A program made the translations under genes and the position numbers. This document shows positions 18,701-27,000 of a DNA stretch of 58,099 bases, one piece after another. The stretch comes from Cyanothece sp. BG0011 (GTDB lineage: Bacteria; Cyanobacteriota; Cyanobacteriia; Cyanobacteriales; Microcystaceae): assembly GCF_003013815.1 (NCBI RefSeq), contig NZ_PRLH01000005.1, positions 1 through 58,099 on the forward strand, given 5' to 3'. Each line of letters starts with the position of its first letter. The stretch's first letter is position 1. Below the pieces are notes generated by a model. The model searched no databases. It was not told the DNA's origin and saw only the letters and a list, made by a program, of their open reading frames with translations.

Positions 18701-19108
18701 ATCGAATATGTACAAGAACAAGTAGCCCTAGTTCTTGGGTTAGATAAATCTCAGGCACCCGGAGCCAAAGTAGGATTTTTTCAAATGGGGATGGACTCTT
18801 TAATGGCAGTAGAATTAAGGAATAAATTAGAAGCGACTTTTGGGTTAGCTTTATCAACCACATTGGCTTTTACTTATCCTAATATACAAACCTTATCAAC
18901 TTATTTATTAGAGCGTCTTAACCAGAGATGGAAAAGAGAAAAACTACGGGGAGGAAGACATAAATTTCCCTTGGATAAATTACAAAAAAATAGAAAAATT
19001 AAGACTAACAAAAGTCTTCACAGTTTAGTCAAAGAAATCAACCAATATTCTGATGAAGAAGTGGAAGCATTAATTAAGAAAAAAATCACAGAAATTTTAA
19101 ACGAGTAA
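15788..19108 (+). CDS. Type I PKS module KS-AT-ACP (no reductive domains)
   Basis: 1106 residues. The KS (about 10-430) has active Cys178 in LDTACASSL and the His motifs VETHGTGTSLGDPIEV and KTNIGHLESAAG. The AT (about 540-870) has FLFTGQGSQY, the nucleophile motif GHSVGEYVAAC and HAFHSPLM, predicting malonyl-CoA. The ACP near residue 1000 carries MGMDSLMAVEL. There is no KR, DH or ER, so the beta-keto group is kept. The C-terminal tail (SLVKEINQYSDEEVEALIKK) resembles a PKS docking helix. The AT contains three in-frame copies of a 14-residue repeat (17531-17656). It should elongate the FAAL-loaded fatty acid by one malonyl unit. The ATG at 15788 has GAGGGAAA upstream. Confidence 0.93.
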   Translation: MVNNKSRKDIAIIGMGCRFPGAKHPQEFWELLKTGKNAVTEVPLQRWDIEKYYHQDPDIPGTMNTRWGGFLHNIDQFDAHFFGISPRECQHLDPQQRLILEVAWEALEDGGIIPETLSGSQTGVFMGLSNQDYHRLLYQDAARCDAYCSTGTSPAIAANRLSYLLNLQGPSLTLDTACASSLVAVHLACGSLQQKESNLALVGGVNLIISPNQTIAFSRNRMMSPDGKCKTFDAGANGYVRGEGCGVVVLKPLEDAIRDGNNIKAIIRGSAINQDGLSQGLTAPNSLAQQRVIRQALANAEVNPSDISYVETHGTGTSLGDPIEVKSLKKVLMKGRNTEQTCWLGSVKTNIGHLESAAGIAGLIKTVLCLQNREIPAVLHFEALNPYISLKKTTFVIPTTCEPWNIQQGSRLAGVSSFSFGGTNAHLIVEEAAVLGDQNNADIAKNNIERPVHLLTLSAKTQKALGNLVQDYYSYLQSPQTPTLADICFSANTGRSTFEYGLAIVSQSLEQLKQQLEGLMRGETVVGCFQGQITEESDPRVAFLFTGQGSQYVNMGQQLYETSPIFRQVIDECDHILKPYLDDPPLAPPYQGGGIDDPPLAPPYQGGGIDDPPLAPPYQGGGIDETIYTQPALFSIEYALAKLWQSWGVHPTVVMGHSVGEYVAACIAGVFSLEDGLKLIAARGKLMQALPKNGSMVAVLGTLEQVDSIIKPYEDKVAIAAINGPRSLVISGENKAINEVIKGLKEQEIKTKKLIVSHAFHSPLMQPMLEEFKKVAEEINYSLPNIEIISNVTGCSIKEEMTKPDYWVNHVTSPVNFYGGFQSLLKEDCDILLEIGAKPILLTMGRMIIEDKQEKTYHYLPSLRPGKADWEQMLESLAQLSIKGYQINWQQFEQDYNRSFVSIPTYPWQRSRYWFEESSSDLKTQETSNLSRKIERIKNKINIVNHDSSLENSEFVEQIKNSFKNEQLLLIIEYVQEQVALVLGLDKSQAPGAKVGFFQMGMDSLMAVELRNKLEATFGLALSTTLAFTYPNIQTLSTYLLERLNQRWKREKLRGGRHKFPLDKLQKNRKIKTNKSLHSLVKEINQYSDEEVEALIKKKITEILNE
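17531..17656 (+). repeat. Three tandem 42-bp in-frame repeats inside the AT domain
   Basis: Three consecutive copies encode DDPPLAPPYQGGGI. Each copy contains the G/C-rich palindrome type cccccccttatcaaggtggggg. They lie in the AT domain between the first core motif (GQGSQY) and the active-site GHSVG, directly before DETIYTQPALFS. AT domains without the repeat, such as the one near 25860, run straight through this place, so it is an insertion in a surface loop. Confidence 0.9.
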
Positions 19109-19164
19109 GTCATCAAACCCCCATCAAATAATACAAAAATTTTGAAATATTGACTGATAAAACA

Positions 19165-22100
19165 ATGGCTCAGGATACCGTAAAAATTGCTCATTTATCT
19201 CCTATTAAACAAGCATTCCTTGCCCTAGAAGAAATGCAAAATAAACTAACAGAAAAAGAAAATAAAAATGAAGAGGCGATCGCTATTATTGGTCTGGGTT
19301 GTCGCTTTCCAGGAGGGGGCAATGATCCCGAAAGTTTCTGGCAACTGTTAAAGGATAAGAGAGATGCGGCGATTAAAATCCCTACAAGCCGTTGGAAATC
19401 ACAAAAAAAAGAACATTTTGGTAGCTTTTTAAATATTCCTGTTGATCAGTTTGATGCTTCCTTTTTTGGGGTTGCCCCCCGTGAAGCTAAATATCTTGAC
19501 CCCCAACAACGGTTATTATTAGAAATTAGTTGGGAAACCTTAGAATATGGAGCAATATCACCTAATAGCTTAAAAGATAGCCAAACAGGGGTATTTATCG
19601 GCATTAATTCCTCAGATTACCTACAATTACAACTAAACGACAAGGATCTCGATGCCTACGCCTTCACGGGAAACACCCCCAGTGTAGCAGCCGGACGACT
19701 CTCTTATTATTTAGGACTACAAGGACCAACTTTAGCCATAGACACCGCTTGTTCTTCCTCTCTGGTTGCCGTTCATCTTGCTTGTCAAAGTTTACGGAAC
19801 CGAGAATGTTCTCTGGCCTTAGCAGGGGGAGTTAACCTGATGTTGGCCCCTCAACCCTACGCTATCCTCTCTAAGATGCAAGCATTAGCCAAAGATGGAC
19901 GCTGCAAAACCTTCGATGCTAATGCGGACGGTTATGGACGGGGAGAAGGATGTGGGATGGTGTTACTGAAGCGATATAAAGATGCGATCGCCGATAATGA
20001 TCAAATTTTAGCAGTCATTCGCGGAACGGCCATTAACCATGATGGGTCCAGTAGTGGGTTAACGGTTCCCAACGGCCTAGCGCAAGAAAAGGTCATTAAA
20101 GACGCTTTAGGCAACGGACAAGTTGCCCCCCATCAAGTCAATTATATCGAGGTTCACGGCACAGGAACCGCCCTAGGAGACCCCATTGAGGTAGAGGCGT
20201 TAAGCAATGTCTATGGCTACCAGAGAACGGCGGAAAATCCCTTAATTTTGGGGTCAGTCAAGACCAATATTGGCCATTTAGAAGCAGCCGCCGGTATTGC
20301 CAGTTTAATTAAAGTTGTCCTCAGTTTACAACATCAAGAATTACCGGCCCATTTGCACTTAAAAACCCTTAATCCTGGGATTTCTTGGGATAATTTACCG
20401 TTAACCATTGCTATGGAGAAAATGGACTATATAAGACGGGATAATTCACCGAGAATGGCTGGTATTAGTTCATTTGGCATGAGTGGGACCAATGCCCATC
20501 TTATTGTAGAAGAAGCCCCCCAACCCTCTTTAGAAAGAGGGGCAAGAGAACGACCTTTGCACATTTTGACCTTATCTGCCAAGACGGAGAAGGCATTACA
20601 AGATTTAATTCAAAAATATCGCACCTATCTACAATCTCCTAATAGTCCTACTTTAGCTAATCTCTGTTATACCGCCAACGTAGGGCGATCGCATTTTGAT
20701 TATCGTTGCTATGCCCTTGCTTCTACCTTACCTGAGTTATCTCAACAGTTAGACACTTTATCCGAATCGATAAAAAAGGTGAAAAAACAGTCAAAAATTG
20801 CCTTTTTATTCACGGGACAAGGTTCTCAATACATCAATATGGGACGGGAGTTATACGAAACCTCTCCTTTATTTCATAATATTATTAATCAATGCGATCG
20901 GATTTTACAAAGTTATTTAAATGAGTCTTTAATTAATGTTTTATATGATCCCACCCTTGCCCCTCTTAGTCAGGGAGGTGGGGGAATAGATGACCCCCCC
21001 TTAGCCCCCCCTTATCAAGGTGGGGGAATAGATGACCCCCCCTTAACCCCCCCTTATCAAGGTGGGGGAATAGATGAAACGATTTATACACAACCGGCTT
21101 TATTTTCTCTTGAATATGCTTTGGCTAAACTGTGGCAATCTTGGGGTATTCATCCTGATGTGGTCATGGGGCATAGTGTGGGGGAATATGTAGCCGCTTG
21201 TCTGGCTGGGGTTTTCAGTTTAGAAGATGGGTTAAAATTGATCGCAGCTAGGGCAAAGTTAATGGAGTCGTTACCGCAACAGGGTAAAATGGCGGTTGTT
21301 TTTGCCTCTGAAATAGAGACTAAGCAGATTATCAAAAATTTTGATGTAGAAATAGCTGCTATTAATGGCCCTCGATGCTGTGTGATTACAGGGGAAAGAT
21401 TAGCCATTGATGAGACTGTTAAAAAAGTAGAATCTTTAGGGATAGAAAGTCGTTCACTAACGGTTTCTCAAGGGTTTCATTCTCATTTAATTGATCCTAT
21501 GTTAGATAAGTTTAGAAATGTAGCAAAAGAGATCAATTATGCTTTGCCTAATATGCCCATAATTTCTACGGTTACAGGGAAACGAATTCAACCTCAAGAC
21601 GTAATTAATGCTGATTATTGGCTTAAAAATTGTCGTCAAACGGTGCAATTTTTTAGAGGGATGCAAACCCTATCTGAACAAAACTATGACATCTTTTTAG
21701 AGATCGGGCCAAGTCCCACCTTGATAGGAATGGGCCGCCGTTGCTTACCAGAAAATGTGGGGGTATGGTTGCCATCCTTGCGATCAAACCAGTCTAACTG
21801 GGAAACGATGTTACAGAGTTTAGGGGAATTATACCGTTGTGGGATTGAAATAGATTGGCAACAGTTCGATCAAGACTATCCTCGTTTTCGTCTTCCGTTA
21901 CCCACTTATCCTTTCCAAAGACAGTCTTATTGGTTGGATACCCTTCCTAACCCTCAAACCCCTTCATCCCTACCCGAAAACGCATTTTATCAGAGGGTTT
22001 GGCAACCCCAACCGAAACAACCACAAGATCAACTCACTGGGGGCCATTGGTTACTGTTTGCCGACGATGGCAATGTGGCTATTACTCTAGCGCAAGAGTT

Positions 22101-23928
22101 AGAAGCAGAGGGACATCATTGTTATTTGGTGTTTCCGGGTGGGGAATATCAAAGCATCTCAGAGAAACAATGGACCATCAATATCCGTAACCCCCAAGAC
22201 TTTCACCGGTTGCTGAAAACCCTTCCCCGTTGCGATCGCATTGTTCATTGTTGGAACCTCAATAGTCACGCCACCGACGCATTAACCCCCCAAACCTTAC
22301 AAAATGATCAGTTACGCAACTGTGGTAGTCTGTTATATCTGGTACAAGCATTAAATACCGTTTCCTTGAACCCTCGTTTATGGGTAGTGACTCAGGGAAC
22401 GTTTAATGAAGAGTTACTACTAGAGACTGCAAGGGAGCAGGGAGCAGGGAGCAGGGAGAGTTTACAACCAGTTAAAAATAAGGAAGAAACTTTATCCCTT
22501 TCTCAAACACCAGTCTGGGGGTTAGGTCGAGTTATTGCCCTAGAATATCCTGATATTTGGGGCGGTTTAATTGATATTTCCCTAGAATATAGTAAAAATG
22601 TGATAAATGGTTTACGAGAAGAACTATTAAACCCAGAAATTGCCTCAGAGGTGGCTTTAACTTCTCAACAGCGTTATGTGTCTCGTTTGGTTGCATCCCC
22701 CCCTAACCCCCCCTTGGTAAGGGAGGGGAAAGACAATGGAGAGTTTTCTATGTCTGATCAAGGATCTTATGTAGTAACAGGGGGTTTAGGAGGGTTAGGA
22801 CTCAAATTATCGGCTTGGATGGTTGAAAATGGCGCAAAGCATCTAATTTTACTGGGTCGAAGTCAAGCCAAACCGGAAGCAAAAGCTGTTATTGCAGACT
22901 TACAACAGCAAGGAGTCACCATCGAAGTTAAGCAAGTGGATGTCTGTGATGCTGAAGCAGTGGCTAACCTATTACAAGACAATGACGATATACGGGGTAT
23001 TGTTCATTTAGCCGGCTGTTTAGATGATGGGGTATTAATTAATCAAAGTTGGCCACGGTTTGAAAAAGTTCTTTCTCCTAAACTTATGGGGGCATGGAAT
23101 TTACATCAATATTCTCAACATTTATCGTTAGATTTTTTCGTTTGTTTCTCTTCTATCGCTTCGGTTTTAGGGTCGCCTGGACAGGGAAATTATGCTGCAG
23201 GTAATGCGTTTTTAGATAGCTTATCTGACTATCGTAATAGTCGTAATTTACCAACTTTAACCATTAACTGGGGTCCTTGGGCAGAAACAGGTATGGCGGC
23301 TAATCTGACAAATAATAGTGAGAAACGATGGGAAAATGCCGGTGTTGACTTAATTGAACTTGATCAAGGATTAGCCACTTTAAAGGGACTGCTACAAGAA
23401 AAGGTGAGTCAAACAGCCGTTTTTCCTGTTGATTGGAAAAAGTTCTTACAACAGTTTCCTATTTATCAAAATAATGGGTTATTATCTGAGATTATTAAAC
23501 AGCATAATTTACAACCAAAAGCAAGCTTATGGGAACAATTACAACCCTTATCTACTAAAAAAAGAAAAGCCCTATTAATCGAAAAAATACAAGAAGATGT
23601 TACCCTATCTTTGGGGTTAAACGCTCAAGAAAATTTAGAGACCCAATTAGGGTTTTTCGACTTAGGAATGGACTCATTAATGGCCTTAGAATTTAGACAA
23701 CGTTTACAAACTCGGTTAGGGCGATCGCTTCCTAATACCCTAACTTTTGATTACCCCAATATTGAAGCAATTAGTAACTATATTTTAGAACAATTTAAAG
23801 ATGAAACTGAAACTCAAAAAGAGAGTAAAACCCAAGAAAAAAATGAATTTCAAGAACTAGAAGGACTTTCCGATGAAGAATTATCAGCTTTTATTGATAG
23901 TGAATTTAACCAAATTATAGAAACCTAA
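19165..23928 (+). CDS. Type I PKS module KS-AT-KR-ACP
   Basis: About 1587 residues from the ATG at 19165; the frame extends to a TTG at 19150 with nothing to favour it. An N-terminal coiled docking segment (LSPIKQAFLALEEMQNKLTE) precedes the KS with IDTACSSSL, VEVHGTGTALGDP and KTNIGHLEAAAG. The AT has GHSVGEYVAACLAG, but the usual HAFH is replaced by QGFH (VSQGFHSHLI), so its extender unit is uncertain. The KR (near 1200) has VTGGLGGLGLKLS, an LDD motif in AGCLDDGVL and the catalytic Tyr in GQGNYAAGNAFLD, indicating a B-type ketoreductase. The ACP carries GMDSLMALEF. The C-terminal tail is acidic (LSDEELSAFIDSEF). It would add a second unit and reduce it to the alcohol. The AT and KR contain inserted repeats. 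Confidence 0.92.
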   Translation: MAQDTVKIAHLSPIKQAFLALEEMQNKLTEKENKNEEAIAIIGLGCRFPGGGNDPESFWQLLKDKRDAAIKIPTSRWKSQKKEHFGSFLNIPVDQFDASFFGVAPREAKYLDPQQRLLLEISWETLEYGAISPNSLKDSQTGVFIGINSSDYLQLQLNDKDLDAYAFTGNTPSVAAGRLSYYLGLQGPTLAIDTACSSSLVAVHLACQSLRNRECSLALAGGVNLMLAPQPYAILSKMQALAKDGRCKTFDANADGYGRGEGCGMVLLKRYKDAIADNDQILAVIRGTAINHDGSSSGLTVPNGLAQEKVIKDALGNGQVAPHQVNYIEVHGTGTALGDPIEVEALSNVYGYQRTAENPLILGSVKTNIGHLEAAAGIASLIKVVLSLQHQELPAHLHLKTLNPGISWDNLPLTIAMEKMDYIRRDNSPRMAGISSFGMSGTNAHLIVEEAPQPSLERGARERPLHILTLSAKTEKALQDLIQKYRTYLQSPNSPTLANLCYTANVGRSHFDYRCYALASTLPELSQQLDTLSESIKKVKKQSKIAFLFTGQGSQYINMGRELYETSPLFHNIINQCDRILQSYLNESLINVLYDPTLAPLSQGGGGIDDPPLAPPYQGGGIDDPPLTPPYQGGGIDETIYTQPALFSLEYALAKLWQSWGIHPDVVMGHSVGEYVAACLAGVFSLEDGLKLIAARAKLMESLPQQGKMAVVFASEIETKQIIKNFDVEIAAINGPRCCVITGERLAIDETVKKVESLGIESRSLTVSQGFHSHLIDPMLDKFRNVAKEINYALPNMPIISTVTGKRIQPQDVINADYWLKNCRQTVQFFRGMQTLSEQNYDIFLEIGPSPTLIGMGRRCLPENVGVWLPSLRSNQSNWETMLQSLGELYRCGIEIDWQQFDQDYPRFRLPLPTYPFQRQSYWLDTLPNPQTPSSLPENAFYQRVWQPQPKQPQDQLTGGHWLLFADDGNVAITLAQELEAEGHHCYLVFPGGEYQSISEKQWTINIRNPQDFHRLLKTLPRCDRIVHCWNLNSHATDALTPQTLQNDQLRNCGSLLYLVQALNTVSLNPRLWVVTQGTFNEELLLETAREQGAGSRESLQPVKNKEETLSLSQTPVWGLGRVIALEYPDIWGGLIDISLEYSKNVINGLREELLNPEIASEVALTSQQRYVSRLVASPPNPPLVREGKDNGEFSMSDQGSYVVTGGLGGLGLKLSAWMVENGAKHLILLGRSQAKPEAKAVIADLQQQGVTIEVKQVDVCDAEAVANLLQDNDDIRGIVHLAGCLDDGVLINQSWPRFEKVLSPKLMGAWNLHQYSQHLSLDFFVCFSSIASVLGSPGQGNYAAGNAFLDSLSDYRNSRNLPTLTINWGPWAETGMAANLTNNSEKRWENAGVDLIELDQGLATLKGLLQEKVSQTAVFPVDWKKFLQQFPIYQNNGLLSEIIKQHNLQPKASLWEQLQPLSTKKRKALLIEKIQEDVTLSLGLNAQENLETQLGFFDLGMDSLMALEFRQRLQTRLGRSLPNTLTFDYPNIEAISNYILEQFKDETETQKESKTQEKNEFQELEGLSDEELSAFIDSEFNQIIET
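20947..21072 (+). repeat. Three 42-bp repeats inside the AT domain of the second PKS
   Basis: Three 42-base units encode DPTLAPLSQGGGGI, DDPPLAPPYQGGGI and DDPPLTPPYQGGGI. They occupy the same AT loop as the repeats in the preceding PKS and are likewise followed by DETIYTQPALFS. The first copy has diverged most. The shared position and length point to one ancestral insertion copied with the module, or to exchange between the two genes. Confidence 0.88.
22432..22460 (+). repeat. GGGAGCA short tandem repeat in the KR linker region
   Basis: Heptamer-type repeats (gggagcagggagcagggag) encode REQGAGSRE in frame within the structural part of the KR region. The same heptamer array occurs in three adenylation domains (43529, 49258, 52678). 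This is typical of short tandemly repeated repetitive sequences of cyanobacteria. Confidence 0.7.
22694..22733 (+). repeat. G/C-rich palindromic repeat in frame before the KR
   Basis: The sequence ccccccttggtaagggagggg encodes SPPNPPLVREGK just before the KR Rossmann motif. It is the same palindrome family as at 30019 and 51841. It lengthens an interdomain linker and keeps the frame. Confidence 0.75.
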
Positions 23929-23938
23929 CCTTAACATT

Positions 23939-23968
23939 GGTAGGGGTGAACGGCCATCAAACCCTACC
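23939..23968. repeat. Small hairpin between the second and third PKS genes
   Basis: Arms GGTAGGG (23939-23945) and CCCTACC (23962-23968) flank a 16-base loop in the 86-base gap after the second PKS. No T run follows, so it is more likely a dispersed repeat or RNA stabiliser than a terminator within this operon. Confidence 0.45.
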
Positions 23969-24014
23969 AAAAACCTGATTTTAAAACCCTAACCTAATAA
24001 AAATTGCTAGAAAA

Positions 24015-27000
24015 ATGAACAGTCAAAACAATAATTCTAACCAACTTTCCCCCTTACAAAAAGCGGCCTTAGCCGTCAAAGAAATGCGGGCTAAACTAGA
24101 GAAAATGGAACGGTCACAGACTGAACCTATCGCCATCGTCGGGATGGGTTGCCGATTTCCTGGCGGTATCAATAGTCCGGCTGCCTTTTGGGAAGCATTA
24201 TCTCAAGGGATAGACGCAATCACAGATATTCCTGAAAATCGCTGGAATGTGGACGCTTACTATGATAATAACCCAGATATTCCAGGGAAAAGCTACAGTA
24301 AACGAGGAGGCTTTATTGACAAGATAGACGAGTTTGACGGCGAGTTTTTCGGCCTCTCTCCTAGGGAAATAAACCCCATGGACCCCCAACAACGACTATT
24401 ATTAGAAGTCAGTTGGGAAGCCTTAGAAAATGCGGCCATTGCCCCTCGAACCCTCATGGGGAGTCAAACCGGTGTCTTTTTAGGCATCAGTGTCAACGAA
24501 TATAGTGAGGCCGCAGTTGAGGGAAACCCTAATGACATCGATGTTTACACCGCTACCGGCAACGCCTTAAGTATTGCTGCGGGCCGTCTTTCCCATTATT
24601 ACGGTTTCCAGGGTCCTGCGTTAGTCATCGATACGGCCTGTTCTTCTTCTTTAGTAGCCATTCACCTCGCTTGCCAAAGCTTACGGAAGCAAGAATGCGA
24701 TATGGCAGTAACAGGGGGTAGTTTTTTCATGTTATCCCCCAATAGTCTGATTTCTGTCGCAAAAATGAAAGCCTTATCTCCTGACGGCTATTGTAAGACC
24801 TTTGATGCTGCGGCCGATGGTTACGTTAGGGGGGAAGGTTGCGGCCTGGTGGTGTTAAAACGCCTTTCTGATGCAGTGGCCAACGGAGACAACATTTTAG
24901 GGGTTATTCGTGGGACCGCAACCAACCAAGATGGCCGCAGTAGCGGGTTAACGGTTCCCAATGGCCAGGCCCAGCAAGCTTGCATTCGGGCAGCCCTCAA
25001 AGATGGCAAGGTTGACCCCTCTCAGGTTAATTATATCGAAACTCACGGGACAGGAACCTCCTTAGGGGACCCCATAGAAGCTAAGGCGTTGACAGATGTT
25101 TTCTGCAAAGATGGCAGAGACACCCCTTTAACCTTGGGGTCTGTAAAAACCAATATTGGTCATTTAGAAGCGGCTGCCGGGGTAGCTAGTTTCATTAAAG
25201 TGGTGTTAGGGTTACAAAATAAGCAAATTCCGCCTCATTTACACTTAAAACAGTTAAATCCTCTCATTGAAGGACTGCCTATTCATATTCCGACTCAACT
25301 CACTCCGTGGACGATTAAAGAGGGTGAAAAACGCATGGCCGGGGTTAGTTCTTTTGGCTTTAGTGGAACCAACGCCCATCTTATTATTGAGGAATGGAAT
25401 ACAGAGAAGGCAGGAGGCAGAGGGCAGGAGGCAGGAGGTTATTTTTTATTACCTTTATCTGCTAAAAAGGGTCAAGCTTTGAAAGGGTTAGCTAAGGAGT
25501 ATCACAACTTTTTAAATAATCATCCTGAGATTAAGTTAGAAGATGTATGTTATACGGCTGCGGTGGGTCGAGATCATTTTAATTATCGGTTTGCTGCGGT
25601 GGGTCAAACTAGAGAAGATTTGCAACAAGAATTAGTTAATTTTCTTGAGTCAGATGAGAGTCAACCGAGTCCCAAAAAGCCGAAAATTGCCTTTTTATTT
25701 ACGGGTCAAGGGTCACAATATATCAACATGGGTTATGACCTTTATCAAAACTATTCGGTGTTTCGAGAGACATTGAATGAGTGTAATGACCTTTTAAATT
25801 CTTATTTAGAAATCCCTCTATTAGAAGTTTTATATGAAAGGAAAGATAAAAGTTTATTAGAGCAAACTGTTTACAGTCAACCGGCTTTATTTTCCCTCGA
25901 ATATGCCTTAGTTAAACTCTGGGAATCTTGGGGGGTTGAACCTGATATTATGATGGGTCATAGTGTGGGGGAATATGTAGCGGCTTGTGTGGCTGGAATC
26001 TTTAGTTTAACAGATGCTTTAAAACTCATTGCTTGTCGGGGTCGGTTGATGAATGAATTACCCCAAACTGGCGCAATGGTAGCTATCTTGACATCGGAAA
26101 AAGAGGTAAAAAAGATCCTGAGTCAGTTAGAGAGTCAGATTAGTATTGCTGCTGTCAACGGCCCGAAGAATGTGGTTATTTCTGGAGAAAAAGAAGCCAT
26201 CCAAAAAGGGATAACTAAGTTAGAAAATGAAGGAATTGAAACCAAATATTTGAATGTTTCTCATGCTTTCCATTCACCCTTAATGGAACCAATGATCAAA
26301 GAATTTTCAGCAGTGGCTAAGGAAATCACTTATCATCAGCATGAGATAGATATTGTTTCTAATTTAGGCGAAACCACGGAAAACATGGCAACTGCTGACT
26401 ACTGGTGTCGTCATATTATGAAAAAGGTTCAATTTTTTGAAGGAATCAAAACATTAGAAAGTAAAAACTATCAACTATTTTTAGAAATGGGGTCAATGCC
26501 AACCCTAACGAAGAGGGGACAACGCTGTTTTGATAATTTAACTAATACGGTTTGGCTGGCTTCTCTTCATCCTCAACAGTCTGATCAATCCCTGATTTTT
26601 AAATGCCTAAAAACTTTATATTCTCAAGGTTTAGATATTCATTGGCATGAGGTTTATAAAAGTCACCAATCTCAACAGAAAATTTCTCTACCAACCTATG
26701 CTTTTCAAAGAAAAAAATATTGGCACAATCAAAACAGGAGACAGGAGACAGAGGACAGACGGATAAGAATAGAACCCGATAAAACCATCAATTCTCCTCT
26801 GTTAGATCGCCGTATTCCTTCCCCTTTACAAGCCATTCAATTTCAATCAACAATTAATCTCGATCGCTTGCCTTTAGTTAAGGATCATTGTATCAATGGT
26901 ATTCCCTTAATGAACTTAGTGGTTTACCTAGAAATTCTCTCAGAAGGTGTTAAAGAAGTTTGGGATCAACTCCTAGGAGAGGTCAAAAATTTAAAAATTA

